From positions 434,001 to 498,000 of the forward strand of contig NZ_RJVO01000001.1 of the NCBI RefSeq assembly GCF_003730135.1: 64,000 nt of DNA. Reading direction: 5' to 3'. Numbering within the stretch: position 1 is the stretch's first letter; each line of letters opens with the position of its first letter. The notes beneath the pieces are model-generated. The model saw only the letters and a program-made list of their open reading frames with translations, did not search any database and was not told where the DNA came from. This stretch comes from Stagnimonas aquatica (GTDB lineage: Bacteria > Pseudomonadota > Gammaproteobacteria > Nevskiales > Nevskiaceae). The translations under genes and the position numbers were made by a program. Shown in pieces: positions 26,542 to 35,444 of this stretch.

Positions 26542-27957
26542 ATGAGCCTGTTCCGCACCAAACCCATCGACTCCGACCTCACCCGCGACCGTGGCCTGAA
26601 ACGCGTACTGGGCGCCTGGGATCTCACCCTGCTTGGCGTCGGCGCGGTGATCGGCGCCGGCATCTTCGTGCTCACCGGCATCACTGCCGCGACCATGACC
26701 GGCCCGGCAGTGGTGCTGTCCTTCGTGCTGGCCGGCATCGCCTGCGCCTGCGCGGCGCTGGCCTATGCCGAACTCGCCAGCGCCATCGGCGGCTCCGGCT
26801 CGGCCTACGGCTATGGCTACGCGGCGCTCGGCGAGCTGCCGGCCTGGATCATCGGCTGGATGCTGCTGTGCGAGTACATGGTGGCGATCCCGGCGGTGTC
26901 GGCCGGCTGGTCGGGCTATTTCAACAACGGCCTGGAGTCGCTGGGCATCCTGCTGCCGACCGCGATCACCCACACGCCGCTGGATCCGACCACCCCCGGC
27001 CTGATCAATCTGCCGGCCTTCGTGATCGTGCTGGTGCTCGGCGTGCTGCTCGCCACCGGCGCCAAGATCAGCGCCCAGTTCAACGCCATCATGGTGGCGG
27101 TGAAGGTCGCCGCCATCGCGATCTTCATCGGCGTCGCCTTCGGCCATGTCGATCCCTCCAACTGGTCGCCATTCATCCCGCCGGAAGTCACCAACCCGGA
27201 CGGCAGCAAGCACTTCGGCATCCAGGGCATCGCCGCCGGTGCCGCCACCATCTTCTTCGCCTACCTCGGCTTCGATGCGGTCTCCACCGCCGCCGACGAA
27301 ACCCGCAATCCGCAGCGCGACCTGCCGCTGGGCATCCTCGGCTCGCTGTTCTTCTGCACCGCGCTGTACATCCTGGTGTCGGGCCTGTTGACCGGCATCG
27401 TCAACTACACCGAGCTGAACGTCGCTTCGCCGGTCGCCCACGCGCTGCTGAAGATCGGCCAGGGCTGGGCCGCCGGACTGATCTCGATCGGCGCCATCGC
27501 CGGCCTGACCACGGTGATGCTGGTGATGTACTTCGGTCTCACCCGCGTGCTGTTCGCGATCGCCAAGGACGGCCTGCTGCCGCCGTTCTTCGCCTACGTC
27601 AGCCCGAAGACCGGCACGCCGCTCGGTTCGATCATCGCCTCCGGCGTGGTGATGCTGGTGTTCGCCGGCTTCGTGCCGCTCGGCCGCCTCGCGGAGCTGG
27701 CCAACATCGGCACCCTGGGCGCCTTCGTGGTGGTCTGCGCCGGCGTGATCGTGTTGCGCAAGACCAAGCCCGACCTCAAGCGCGCCTTCAAGACCCCGTT
27801 CTCGCCGGCCATTCCGGCCTTGGGCGTGGTGTCCTGCAGCTACCTGATGGCGAACCTCGGCAACCACACCTGGGTGTCCTTCGGAACCTGGATGGCCATC
27901 GGCATCGCGGTCTACTTCCTCTACTCGCGCCGTCACAGCAAGCTGGCCGGGCAGTAA
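26542..27957 (+). CDS. APC-superfamily amino acid permease (cationic amino acid transporter type)
   Basis: A 471-residue inner-membrane transporter with about 12 to 13 membrane segments. The first segment carries the APC signature LLGVGAVIGAGIFVLTG near residues 30-46, and the sixth has FFAYLGFDAVSTAADETRNPQRDLP near 240-264, a hallmark of the CAT/YfnA group. Members take up amino acids by proton coupling; the substrate here is unknown. The start MSLFRTKPID at 26542 follows AGGGAGTTCC. A strong terminator follows. Confidence 0.93.
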   Translation: MSLFRTKPIDSDLTRDRGLKRVLGAWDLTLLGVGAVIGAGIFVLTGITAATMTGPAVVLSFVLAGIACACAALAYAELASAIGGSGSAYGYGYAALGELPAWIIGWMLLCEYMVAIPAVSAGWSGYFNNGLESLGILLPTAITHTPLDPTTPGLINLPAFVIVLVLGVLLATGAKISAQFNAIMVAVKVAAIAIFIGVAFGHVDPSNWSPFIPPEVTNPDGSKHFGIQGIAAGAATIFFAYLGFDAVSTAADETRNPQRDLPLGILGSLFFCTALYILVSGLLTGIVNYTELNVASPVAHALLKIGQGWAAGLISIGAIAGLTTVMLVMYFGLTRVLFAIAKDGLLPPFFAYVSPKTGTPLGSIIASGVVMLVFAGFVPLGRLAELANIGTLGAFVVVCAGVIVLRKTKPDLKRAFKTPFSPAIPALGVVSCSYLMANLGNHTWVSFGTWMAIGIAVYFLYSRRHSKLAGQ

Positions 27958-27970
27958 TCCCTGAAGCAAA

Positions 27971-28015
27971 GCGGCGCCGCTGCCCCGACACGGGCAGCGG
28001 CGCCGCTTTTGTTTT
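27971..28015 (+). terminator. Rho-independent terminator of the permease gene
   Basis: A 15-base GC stem (GCGGCGCCGCTGCCC and its complement) with loop CGACA is followed by TTTTGTTTT, 13 bases after the permease stop. Confidence 0.93.
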
Positions 28016-28054
28016 CGGCCCGCATCCGCCTCCAAGCGAGGCGGGCATGGCGTA

Positions 28055-29140
28055 ATGACCCTGCCGACCACACAATCCTGGCCCATGGATATCGCCGCTC
28101 ACCGCCAGCCCGCCCAGACCGGCGTCTTGTTGATCAATCTCGGAACCCCCGATGCGCCGACGCCGGAGGCGATCCGGCGCTACCTGAAGGAATTTCTCTC
28201 CGACGACCGCGTGGTCGACGTCGAACCCTGGCTGTGGTGGCCGATCCTCAACGGCATCATCCTGCGCACCCGGCCGGGCAAGCTGGCAGCGCGGTATGCG
28301 GCAATCTGGGGCCCGGACGGCGGGCCGCTGCTGTCCATCGGCCGCCAGCAGGCCGCCGGTCTGGCGAGCCGCCTGAGTCAACAACTGGGGCGAGCGGTAC
28401 CGGTGGCGCTGGCGATGCGCTACGGCAACCCGTCGGTGCAGGCCGGACTGGCTGCACTGGAGCAGCAGGGCGTGCGCCGGGTGCTGGTGCTGCCCTTGTT
28501 CCCGCAGTACTCGGCCAGCACCACCGCCTCGGCACTGGACGCGGTGTTCGATGCCTTGAAGCTGCGGCGCTGGCTGCCGGAACTGCGCACCATCAACCAC
28601 TACCACGACGATCCGGGCTACATCGCCGCCCTCGCTGACAGCGTGCGCGCGCACTGGCAGCAGGCGGGCCAGGGCGAGCACCTGCTGCTCAGCTTCCACG
28701 GCATCCCGCGCCGCTATTTCGCGCTCGGCGACCCGTATTACTGCGAATGCCAGAAAACCGGCCGCCTGCTGGCCGAGACCCTGGACCTGGCCGAAGGCCA
28801 ATGGAGCCTGAGTTTCCAGTCGCGATTCGGCCGCGAGGAATGGCTGCAGCCCTATACCGACGAGCACTTGCGGCAGCTGGCACAGCGCGGCATCCGCAAG
28901 CTGGACGTGATCGCCCCCGGCTTCGCCGCCGACTGCCTGGAAACCCTGGAAGAAATCGCCGAAGAGTACGGCGCGCTGTTTGCGAAGCTGGGCGGGACGC
29001 TGCGTTACATCCCCGCTCTCAACGCCAGCGACCGCCATCTGGACGCCCTCGCCGCCCTGATCGGCGGGCAGCTCCAGGATTGGCTGCCGCGCAACCGTGG
29101 CGCGCCGGCGGCCAATCTGGCCCAGCACGCGCCCGACTGA
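28055..29140 (+). CDS. hemH: ferrochelatase
   Basis: HemH inserts ferrous iron into protoporphyrin IX, the last step of heme synthesis, on the cytoplasmic side of the membrane. The 361-residue protein has GVLLINLGTPDAPTPEAIRRYL near residues 23-44 (in two blocks), PLFPQYSASTTAS near 148-160, the catalytic His in LLSFHGIP near 215 and the metal-site Glu in APGFAADCLETLEEI near 296. The C-terminal 15 residues are a low-complexity tail. An in-frame ATG at codon 11 is an alternative start. Confidence 0.96.
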   Translation: MTLPTTQSWPMDIAAHRQPAQTGVLLINLGTPDAPTPEAIRRYLKEFLSDDRVVDVEPWLWWPILNGIILRTRPGKLAARYAAIWGPDGGPLLSIGRQQAAGLASRLSQQLGRAVPVALAMRYGNPSVQAGLAALEQQGVRRVLVLPLFPQYSASTTASALDAVFDALKLRRWLPELRTINHYHDDPGYIAALADSVRAHWQQAGQGEHLLLSFHGIPRRYFALGDPYYCECQKTGRLLAETLDLAEGQWSLSFQSRFGREEWLQPYTDEHLRQLAQRGIRKLDVIAPGFAADCLETLEEIAEEYGALFAKLGGTLRYIPALNASDRHLDALAALIGGQLQDWLPRNRGAPAANLAQHAPD

Positions 29141-29172
29141 ATCGCCGCCCTCGCGGCAAGGCCGACGGGCGC

Positions 29173-30228
29173 CTAGTCGGCGCTGCGAATCTCGACCCTA
29201 CGGTTACCTGCCGCCTCGCCGCTGTCGAGCACCCGGATGCTGGTGCGGATGCGCTCGCGCGGTACGCCGTGGGCGAGCAGCCAGGCACGCACCAGCTCGG
29301 AGCGCTGGATGGCGTACTGACTGGCTTTGGCCCCTTCGCCACGGTCGGCGAAGGCCGCGATGCTGAGGTGGGCACCGGCGCTGCGACTGGCCAGCTGCCG
29401 CAACGCCGGCGCCAGGGACTCCAGCTTGCGGGCCGCCGCCGTCGACAACTCGGCGCTGCGCGCCGCGAACAGCAGGGACTCCGAAACCGATTCCGGCAGC
29501 GGCGGAGCGGGCGGCGGTGGTTCTGGCGGAGCTGGGACTGGGGCCGCAGGGGTAGTTACCGGCGCCGGCAGCGAGGCAGCGGCCGGTCTGGCAAGCCGAG
29601 CCTGCTCCTCGGCCAGCAAGGCCGCCTGCAAGGTCTGCGTGGCCTGGGCCGGGGCTTCCGGCATCGTGGCAGCGCCGGGCGGCGGGTTCGCGGTCGGCAC
29701 CGACGGCTTGCTGATGCCTGGGGCTGGGACCGGACGGTCTGATCCGGCTGTCTCGGCCAAGACTCGCGGCGGAGACGGCGGCGCAGCGGCCGGCGGTGGC
29801 GGAACAGCGAGCACCGGGGGGTGGACGGCAGCGGCAGTCGGCGGCGGGCGGGCGGACGCGGTCTGGCCGCTGGCGCAACCGCGTGCATCCACCACGGCGC
29901 CGAGGGCGGTGTTGAGGCAGAGGTCGATGCCGTTGGCGACGCCATCGAAGTCACTGTCCAGCGCGCAGCCGTGGGAGTCGACCTCGGCGCCCGGCGGCGT
30001 GTAGGGACAATCGTCCTGCGGGTCGGCGACGCCATCGCCGTCGCCGTCCTCGGCATGCAGGGGGCAACCGCGTTCATTGATCAGGATGCCCGGCGGGGTG
30101 TACGGGCAATCATCGACCTCGTCGGAGATGCCGTCGCCATCGCCATCGACGATCAGCGGCGGCAAAGCTGCCTGCGCGGCCAGGCTCAGCAGCCACAGCG
30201 GAAAAATCCAACGGGCACGTTTGATCAT
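29173..30228 (-). CDS. exported OmpA-C-like protein with thrombospondin type 3 repeats, no beta-barrel
   Basis: A 351-residue protein in three parts. After a signal peptide (WIFPLWLLSLAAQAALP) come three calcium-binding TSP3 repeats, each DxDGDGxxDxxDxCPxTPPG-like with a following GC, over residues 27-120. A Pro/Ala-rich linker follows to about residue 240. The C-terminus is an OmpA-like peptidoglycan-binding domain ending NRRVEIRSAD; it keeps SIAAFADRGE and GVPRERIRTS but lacks the usual GHTD. It lacks the barrel that its neighbour at 30363 has. Role: probably an envelope protein bound to peptidoglycan (inference). Confidence 0.8.
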   Translation of the reverse strand: MIKRARWIFPLWLLSLAAQAALPPLIVDGDGDGISDEVDDCPYTPPGILINERGCPLHAEDGDGDGVADPQDDCPYTPPGAEVDSHGCALDSDFDGVANGIDLCLNTALGAVVDARGCASGQTASARPPPTAAAVHPPVLAVPPPPAAAPPSPPRVLAETAGSDRPVPAPGISKPSVPTANPPPGAATMPEAPAQATQTLQAALLAEEQARLARPAAASLPAPVTTPAAPVPAPPEPPPPAPPLPESVSESLLFAARSAELSTAAARKLESLAPALRQLASRSAGAHLSIAAFADRGEGAKASQYAIQRSELVRAWLLAHGVPRERIRTSIRVLDSGEAAGNRRVEIRSAD

Positions 30229-30308
30229 GATCCCCAGAACGGTGCGCGGAGTGCGGTCGGCATTGGTAACGAATTTACACGATCACTCTGGAACCGGGCC
30301 GGCGGGCA

Positions 30309-30335
30309 TAAAAAAACCCCCGCCGTAGCGGGGGT
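30309..30335 (-). terminator. Rho-independent terminator of the OmpA gene
   Basis: ACCCCCGC and GCGGGGGT arms with a CGTA loop; on the minus strand it is followed by a run of seven T. It lies between the OmpA stop at 30363 and the start of the next minus gene at 30228. Confidence 0.9.
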
Positions 30336-30362
30336 CTTTTACTACCGATCAGCTGCTGCGAC

Positions 30363-31448
30363 TTACTCGCCGGCGGTGGTGCGGACTTCCGCGCGACGGT
30401 TCTTGGCGCGGCCTTCGTCGGTGGCGTTGTCGGCCACCGGCTGGCTCTCGCCATAGGCGAAGGTGCGGATGCGGCTGGCATCAACACCCTTCTTGACCAG
30501 ATAGGCCTTGACGGTGTTGGCGCGACGCTCGGACAGCGCCTGGTTGTAACCCTCGGAGCCGACCCAGTCGGTGTGACCGGAAACGTTGATGCGCAGGCTC
30601 TTGTACTCGCCGGTGCTGACCACCTGGGCGGCGTTGTCGAGGATGGCCACGCCTTCCGGGGTCAGGTCGGACTTGTCGAAGGCGAACAGCACGTCGTCGA
30701 ACTGGCGCTCGGAACCGGCAGCCAGCTGCTCCTTGGTGCAACCATAGGCATCCACCGGGGCGCCCTTGGCGCTGCCCGGGCAACGGTCCTGATCGTCCGG
30801 CACGCCGTCACCGTCGCTGTCGATGATCTTGGTGGCGGGCTTGGTGGCCACCGCTTCGGTACCGGCAACCGGCTTGGCACCCAGCGGGACGGCGAAACCA
30901 ACCTTCAGCACCGGCTCCGACAGGCTGTCGATGCCACGGGCGTTCTTGATGTCGTCCAGACCGGTCCAGCGGTAGCGCAGGTCGGTGCGGAAGGCGACGT
31001 CGTGGTCGGCCACGGTGAAATACTTGAAGAAGCCGAGGCCGGCATTGACCAGCGGCTCGGTGTCGCTCAGGCCGGTGCCGGTGATGTCGGTGCGCTGCAC
31101 GCCAGCGCCGACGCCGAAGTAGGGCGAGAAGGCACGGTTGCGCGAGTAGAAGAACAGGCCGTCAACGGTGAGGCCGACGTCACGCCATTCGGAACCGCCG
31201 GCCTGGGCCTTGTACTTCTGATAAAACGTTTCCAGTTCGATGTTCCAGTACTTGTTCAGCACCTTGCCGCTGGCGAACGAGAAACCGAGACCGTGCTCGG
31301 AATTGCGATCATCGTCCTGGAAGGTGTACGCAAACATCGGGGAAAGGTAGGGGCGCTTGTCGAGAAGCTCTTCCGCGTGCAGCGGCAGCGCCAGCCCGAC
31401 GAGCGTGGCCGCAATCGCGGCGCGTGTCATGTTCTTCATGTTGTTCAA
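30363..31448 (-). CDS. OmpA-family outer-membrane porin/peptidoglycan anchor
   Basis: A 361-residue protein: signal peptide (MTRAAIAATLVGLALPLHAEE), an eight-strand-type N-terminal barrel to about residue 210, one TSP3 calcium loop (DSDGDGVPDDQDRCPGSAKG near 224-243), and a C-terminal OmpA domain with NVSGHTDWVGSEGYNQALS near 290-308 and ending AKNRRAEVRT. The GHTD and NRR residues for diaminopimelate binding are intact. The barrel belongs to the outer-membrane-beta-barrel/porin family group. A promoter is visible upstream (31498-31526) and a strong terminator follows, so it is a single-gene unit, likely abundant. Confidence 0.92.
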   Translation of the reverse strand: MNNMKNMTRAAIAATLVGLALPLHAEELLDKRPYLSPMFAYTFQDDDRNSEHGLGFSFASGKVLNKYWNIELETFYQKYKAQAGGSEWRDVGLTVDGLFFYSRNRAFSPYFGVGAGVQRTDITGTGLSDTEPLVNAGLGFFKYFTVADHDVAFRTDLRYRWTGLDDIKNARGIDSLSEPVLKVGFAVPLGAKPVAGTEAVATKPATKIIDSDGDGVPDDQDRCPGSAKGAPVDAYGCTKEQLAAGSERQFDDVLFAFDKSDLTPEGVAILDNAAQVVSTGEYKSLRINVSGHTDWVGSEGYNQALSERRANTVKAYLVKKGVDASRIRTFAYGESQPVADNATDEGRAKNRRAEVRTTAGE

Positions 31449-31497
31449 GACTCCAAGTCCTAACTAGGGGTAACGAAACGATGTGCAGCGCAATAAA

Positions 31498-31526
31498 ATT
31501 ATAGTCACTTCATTTTGCGGGATAAA
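31498..31526 (-). promoter_or_regulatory. sigma-70 promoter of the OmpA gene
   Basis: On the minus strand a perfect TATAAT stands 17 bases after TTTATC, in an unusually AT-rich stretch, giving a leader of about 45 bases before the start at 31448. Confidence 0.6.
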
Positions 31527-31529
31527 TGG

Positions 31530-31554
31530 GTCAGAGCACATAAATTGCTCTGAC
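31530..31554. promoter_or_regulatory. 9-bp inverted repeat between ompA and sohB
   Basis: GTCAGAGCA, seven bases (CATAAAT), TGCTCTGAC is a perfect inverted repeat. It sits directly upstream of the ompA -35 region and 24 bases before the sohB start, with no T run, so an operator or a leader hairpin for sohB is more likely than a terminator. Confidence 0.45.
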
Positions 31555-31577
31555 TGCCCCCTGTAACAGGCGCCCAA

Positions 31578-32618
31578 GTGCACGAATTCATTCTGGAATA
31601 TGGCCTTTTCCTGGCCAAGACAATAACCCTGTTTCTCGCCGCCGGCCTGTTAATCGGTGGACTGGCCAATGCCATGCGAGAAGCGCGCCATCACGAGTCC
31701 GAGAAACTGGAGGTGGAGCCGCTCAACGAGCGCTACCGGCGCCTGCGGGAGACTCTGAACGAGCAGATTCTCGACGAGGCCGGCCTCAAGGCCGAGCGCA
31801 AGCGCCGCAAGCGGGAAGACAAGGCGCGCCTCAAGGCCGCGCCCAAGGAACCGCGCAAGCGCCTGTTCGTACTCGACTTTGATGGCGACCTGCAGGCCAG
31901 CGCGGTCAGCGAGCTGCGCGAGGAGATCACCGCCCTGCTGCAGCTCCTGCGCAAGGAAGACGAGGTGCTGCTGCGCCTGGAAAGCGAGGGCGGACTCGTT
32001 CACGCCTACGGCCTCGCGGCCAGCCAGCTCAAGCGTTTGCGGGATCGTGGCTTCCCCCTCACCGTGGCGGTGGACAAGGTGGCCGCCAGCGGCGGCTATC
32101 TGATGGCCTGCGTCGCCGACCGCATCCTCGCCGCGCCCTTCGCGGTGGTCGGCTCGATTGGCGTGGTGGCACAGATTCCCAACGTGCATCGACTGCTCAA
32201 GAAGCACGATGTCGACGTCGAACTGCACACCGCCGGCGAGTACAAGCGCACCCTGACCCTGATGGGCGAGAACACCGACGCGGCACGTGCCAAATTCAAG
32301 GAAGAGCTGGAGGACACCCACCTGCTGTTCAAGCAGTTTGTGTCCGAGCACCGCCCGCAGGTGCCGATTGCCGAAGCCGCCACTGGCGAGCACTGGTTCG
32401 GCGCCCGCGCGCTGTCGCTGAATCTGGTCGATCAGCTGCGGACCAGCGACGACTATCTGCTCGACCACGCCGACAGCGCCGATCTTTACACGGTGCGCTT
32501 CCGGCGCAAGAAGCCGCTGTCGGAGCGACTGCACCTGAGCCTGCTGCGCCTGGGCAGCGGTCTGCGCGGCAAGGCGCTGTCCGAGGGATTGCCGCCGCCC
32601 CGCTCCTTCATGCTGTAA
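31578..32618 (+). CDS. sohB: SohB-type S49 signal-peptide-peptidase-family protease
   Basis: SohB is an inner-membrane serine protease with its active site in the periplasm. The 346-residue protein has an N-terminal membrane segment (TITLFLAAGLLIGGLANAM near residues 15-33), a charged linker, and an S49 domain with nucleophile Ser171 in KVAASGGYLMAC and general base Lys223 in AGEYKRTLT, the Ser-Lys dyad of the family. It starts with GTG at 31578. The inverted repeat at 31530-31554 lies just upstream. No cofactor partner is adjacent. Confidence 0.92.
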   Translation: MHEFILEYGLFLAKTITLFLAAGLLIGGLANAMREARHHESEKLEVEPLNERYRRLRETLNEQILDEAGLKAERKRRKREDKARLKAAPKEPRKRLFVLDFDGDLQASAVSELREEITALLQLLRKEDEVLLRLESEGGLVHAYGLAASQLKRLRDRGFPLTVAVDKVAASGGYLMACVADRILAAPFAVVGSIGVVAQIPNVHRLLKKHDVDVELHTAGEYKRTLTLMGENTDAARAKFKEELEDTHLLFKQFVSEHRPQVPIAEAATGEHWFGARALSLNLVDQLRTSDDYLLDHADSADLYTVRFRRKKPLSERLHLSLLRLGSGLRGKALSEGLPPPRSFML

Positions 32619-32661
32619 TGCCGCACACCAAAAACAACCGGCAAGACGCCCCCGGCGCCCC

Positions 32662-33294
32662 ATGAAACTGACCAGCGACAGCTTCGAAGATGGCGATGTG
32701 ATCCCCGGCCGCTGCGCCTTCTGCGTCAAGGACCCGAAGACCTTTCTGCGGCTCTCGCAGAACCTGTCGCCGGAGCTGAGCTGGCGCGGCATCCCCGAAG
32801 GCACCCGGAGCTTCGCGCTCAGCTGCATCGACCCGACCGCGCCGGCCACCAAGCCGGACTACGTCAACACCCCGGGCAGCACCATCCCCGCCAAGTACCC
32901 GCGCGGCGAGTTCGTGCACTGGCTGGCAGTCAACATCCCCGCCAGCGTCACCCAGCTCGCCGAGGGCGCCTGCTCGAAGGCGGTGATCCCCGGCGGCAAG
33001 CGCATCCCCGACGGGCCGGACGGCTGCCAGCAGGGCCTCAACGACTACACCGGCTGGTTCGCTGGCGACAAGGACATGGAAGGTCCCTACCTGGGCTACG
33101 ACGGCCCCTGCCCGCCGTTCAACGACAGCCTGCCGCACCAGTACGTGTTCACCGTCTACGCACTGGATGCCCAGCTGCAACTGCCGGAGCACTACAACCT
33201 GGCCGATTTCCGCAAGGCTATCGAAGGCCATGTACTGGCGCAGGCCAGCCTGACCGGCCGCTACGCGACCAACCCCGACATCCGCTTGAAATAG
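32662..33294 (+). CDS. YbhB/YbcL-family phosphatidylethanolamine-binding-like protein
   Basis: A 210-residue PEBP-fold protein. The family residues are CIDPTAP near residue 56 (DPDAP equivalent), EFVHWLAVNIPAS near 84-96 and YDGPCPPFNDS near 147-157. E. coli YbhB/YbcL relatives are cytoplasmic or periplasmic with no certain role; no signal peptide is seen here, so this one should be cytoplasmic. It follows sohB by 43 bases and precedes the DegQ-type protease by 87 bases. Confidence 0.9.
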   Translation: MKLTSDSFEDGDVIPGRCAFCVKDPKTFLRLSQNLSPELSWRGIPEGTRSFALSCIDPTAPATKPDYVNTPGSTIPAKYPRGEFVHWLAVNIPASVTQLAEGACSKAVIPGGKRIPDGPDGCQQGLNDYTGWFAGDKDMEGPYLGYDGPCPPFNDSLPHQYVFTVYALDAQLQLPEHYNLADFRKAIEGHVLAQASLTGRYATNPDIRLK

Positions 33295-33381
33295 CGCCGC
33301 GCCGCCGCCATTGAACTGCGGAACGACGGCGCGGTCTGTCGCGCTGTCGCACTTGCGACTTTTCAACCAGGACACCTGAAG

Positions 33382-34797
33382 ATGTCTCGCAATTCCCTGC
33401 TCAAATCCAGCCTCGCCGCCGCAGCGGTGGGCTTTGGCGTGACGGCCGCCGTGCTCTCGCTGTCGACCACCGCGCCGCAGCCGGCGCATGCCGACCTGCC
33501 GGCGCCGATGATCGCCGCCCCCAGCACCGGCGGCCTGCCCTCGCTGGCGCCGATGCTGCGCGAAGTGATGCCGGCGGTGGTCAACATCTCGGTCACCAGC
33601 AAGGTCGAGGTGCAGAACCCGTTCGGCCCGATGATGGATGACCCCAACTTCCGGCGCTTCTTCGGCATCCCCGACCAGCCGCAGCAGCGGCAGGCGCAGA
33701 GCCTGGGCTCGGGCACCATCGTCGATGCCGCCAAGGGCTACATCCTCACCAACAACCATGTGGTCGCCGACGCCGACGAGATCAAGGTACGGCTGTCCGA
33801 CGACCGTGAGTTCGCCGCCAAGCTGATCGGCAAGGACGCCGATACCGACCTCGCGGTCATCCAGATCAAGGCCGAGCGCCTCAAGGCCCTGAGCCTGGGC
33901 AATTCCGACGGCCTGCAGGTCGGCGATTTCGTGGTCGCCATCGGTTCACCCTTCGGCCTGCGCCAGACCGCGACCACCGGCATCGTCTCCGGCCTCGGCC
34001 GCGCCACCGGCGACGGCATCCAGGACTTCATCCAGACCGACGCCTCGATCAACCCCGGCAACTCCGGCGGCGCGCTGATCAACCTGCGCGGCGAACTGGT
34101 CGGCGTGCCCAGCCAGATCCTTTCCCGCAGTGGCGGCAACATCGGCATCGGCTTCGCCATTCCGGTCAATCTCGCCAAGAGCGTGATGAACCAGTTGATC
34201 GAGACCGGCACCGTCACCCGTGGCCGCATCGGCGTGCAGGGCCAGGACCTGACTCCGGAGCTGGCCAAGTCCTTCGGCCTCAGCAATGCCCGTGGCGTGG
34301 TGGTGTCGCGGGTGGTGCCGGACGGCCCGGCCGCCCGCGCCGGCCTGAAGGTCGAGGACATCATCCTCAAGGCCAACGGCCGCGAGATCACCGACTTCAA
34401 CCAGTTGCGCACGGTCATCGGCCTGCTGCGGGTGGGCGAAAAGGTGCAGCTCGACATCCTCCGCGAAGGCAAGCCGCGCACCGTCACCGTCGCGGTCGGC
34501 AAGGACAGCGAGCAGGCCGCCCCGGGCGCCGCCGTCAACCCCAGGCTGCAGGGCGCGACCTTCGCCCCCGCCGACGAGAGCAATGCCGAGGGCGACATCC
34601 GTGGCGTGGTGGTGGCCAAGATCGACCCGCGTTCGCCGGCCGCCCGCACCGGCCTGCGTCAGGGCGACGTCATCATCGGCGTCAACCGTCGCCCGGTGAA
34701 CAGCATGGACGACTTCGCCAAGCTCACCGCCGGCAAGGACGAGCTGCTGCTGCATCTGCGTCGCGGCGAAAGCGCGCTGTTCCTGATCGTCCAGTAA
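33382..34797 (+). CDS. DegQ/MucD-type periplasmic serine endoprotease
   Basis: A HtrA-family protease and chaperone for misfolded envelope proteins. The 471-residue protein has a signal peptide (AAAAVGFGVTAAVLSLS, cleavage after AHA), a trypsin-like domain with His126 in TNNHVVAD, Asp156 in DTDLAVIQI and Ser228 in NPGNSGGAL, and two PDZ domains (about residues 275-365 and 390-471). The PNFRRFFG segment is the LA loop of the DegP/DegQ/MucD group. The length and motif order fit MucD of pseudomonads as well as DegQ. It has its own terminator. Confidence 0.95.
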   Translation: MSRNSLLKSSLAAAAVGFGVTAAVLSLSTTAPQPAHADLPAPMIAAPSTGGLPSLAPMLREVMPAVVNISVTSKVEVQNPFGPMMDDPNFRRFFGIPDQPQQRQAQSLGSGTIVDAAKGYILTNNHVVADADEIKVRLSDDREFAAKLIGKDADTDLAVIQIKAERLKALSLGNSDGLQVGDFVVAIGSPFGLRQTATTGIVSGLGRATGDGIQDFIQTDASINPGNSGGALINLRGELVGVPSQILSRSGGNIGIGFAIPVNLAKSVMNQLIETGTVTRGRIGVQGQDLTPELAKSFGLSNARGVVVSRVVPDGPAARAGLKVEDIILKANGREITDFNQLRTVIGLLRVGEKVQLDILREGKPRTVTVAVGKDSEQAAPGAAVNPRLQGATFAPADESNAEGDIRGVVVAKIDPRSPAARTGLRQGDVIIGVNRRPVNSMDDFAKLTAGKDELLLHLRRGESALFLIVQ

Positions 34798-34816
34798 GCC
34801 CTGCGCCAGGGCCATC

Positions 34817-34855
34817 AGCCCCGCCGGTGCCCGCGCGCCGGCGGGGCTTTCTGTT
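34817..34855 (+). terminator. Rho-independent terminator of the DegQ/MucD gene
   Basis: AGCCCCGCCGG and CCGGCGGGGCT arms with a ten-base loop are followed by TTTCTGTT, 20 bases after the stop. Confidence 0.85.
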
Positions 34856-34884
34856 GGCGCCATGCTCGGCCGTATACTCTCGCC

Positions 34885-35079
34885 ATGTTGCACACCGAAC
34901 TCGACCAGCTCGAAGCCCGCATCAGCCGCCTGACTGCCGCCTACCGGCAGGAGCGGCTGGAAAAGAAGCGCGCCTTGCAGGAGCGTGATCGTCTGCTGGC
35001 GCTCAACGCCGAGCTGAAGCGCCGCATCGAAGGCGTGGTCGAGCGTCTGCGGCTGATGGAGGGAGAATCCGCCTCATGA
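34885..35079 (+). CDS. small coiled-coil protein upstream of zapA (TIGR02449 type)
   Basis: A 64-residue protein that is nearly one continuous charged helix (LDQLEARISRLTAAYRQERL, LLALNAELKRRIEGVVERLR) and should form a coiled coil. Small proteins of this type directly precede zapA in many gammaproteobacteria (family TIGR02449). The stop overlaps the zapA start as ATGA, so it is translated with ZapA and a role in cell division, similar to ZapB, is likely by inference. Confidence 0.8.
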   Translation: MLHTELDQLEARISRLTAAYRQERLEKKRALQERDRLLALNAELKRRIEGVVERLRLMEGESAS

Positions 35080-35396
35080 AGCCGGCCGCCAAACCCGATG
35101 TGCTGACCGTCACGGTCAAGATCATGGGCCGCGAATACGCGGTGCAGTGCGCGCCCAACGAGCACGAAGCCCTGGTGACCTCCGCCGAGATCCTCAACGA
35201 GCGGATGAACGCCATCAAGAAGCGCGGTCGCGCCCTGGGCGCGGAGAAGATCGCGGTGATGGCGGCGCTCAACCTCACCCGCGAGCTGCTGGCCCTGCAG
35301 GGCGATGCCAATGTCGTTACCCCCGACAGCCAGGCGCTGGAACGCCTGCGCCAGCTCGGTCATGACATCGACAGCACGCTCAACGACACGGAGTAG
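35076..35396 (+). CDS. zapA: cell division protein ZapA
   Basis: ZapA binds FtsZ and bundles protofilaments at the division ring. The 106-residue protein has the globular N-terminal part VTVKIMGREYAVQCAPNEHE near residues 9-28 and the C-terminal dimerising helix (AEKIAVMAALNLTRELLAL). It starts inside the stop of the coiled-coil gene (ATGA) and is followed by 6S RNA and fau, the standard gammaproteobacterial order. Confidence 0.94.
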   Translation: MKPAAKPDVLTVTVKIMGREYAVQCAPNEHEALVTSAEILNERMNAIKKRGRALGAEKIAVMAALNLTRELLALQGDANVVTPDSQALERLRQLGHDIDSTLNDTE

Positions 35397-35444
35397 GCGT
35401 TCTTGTCGCGCCGACCGGCGCCGCGAGCCGGTGTAGAATGCCGA

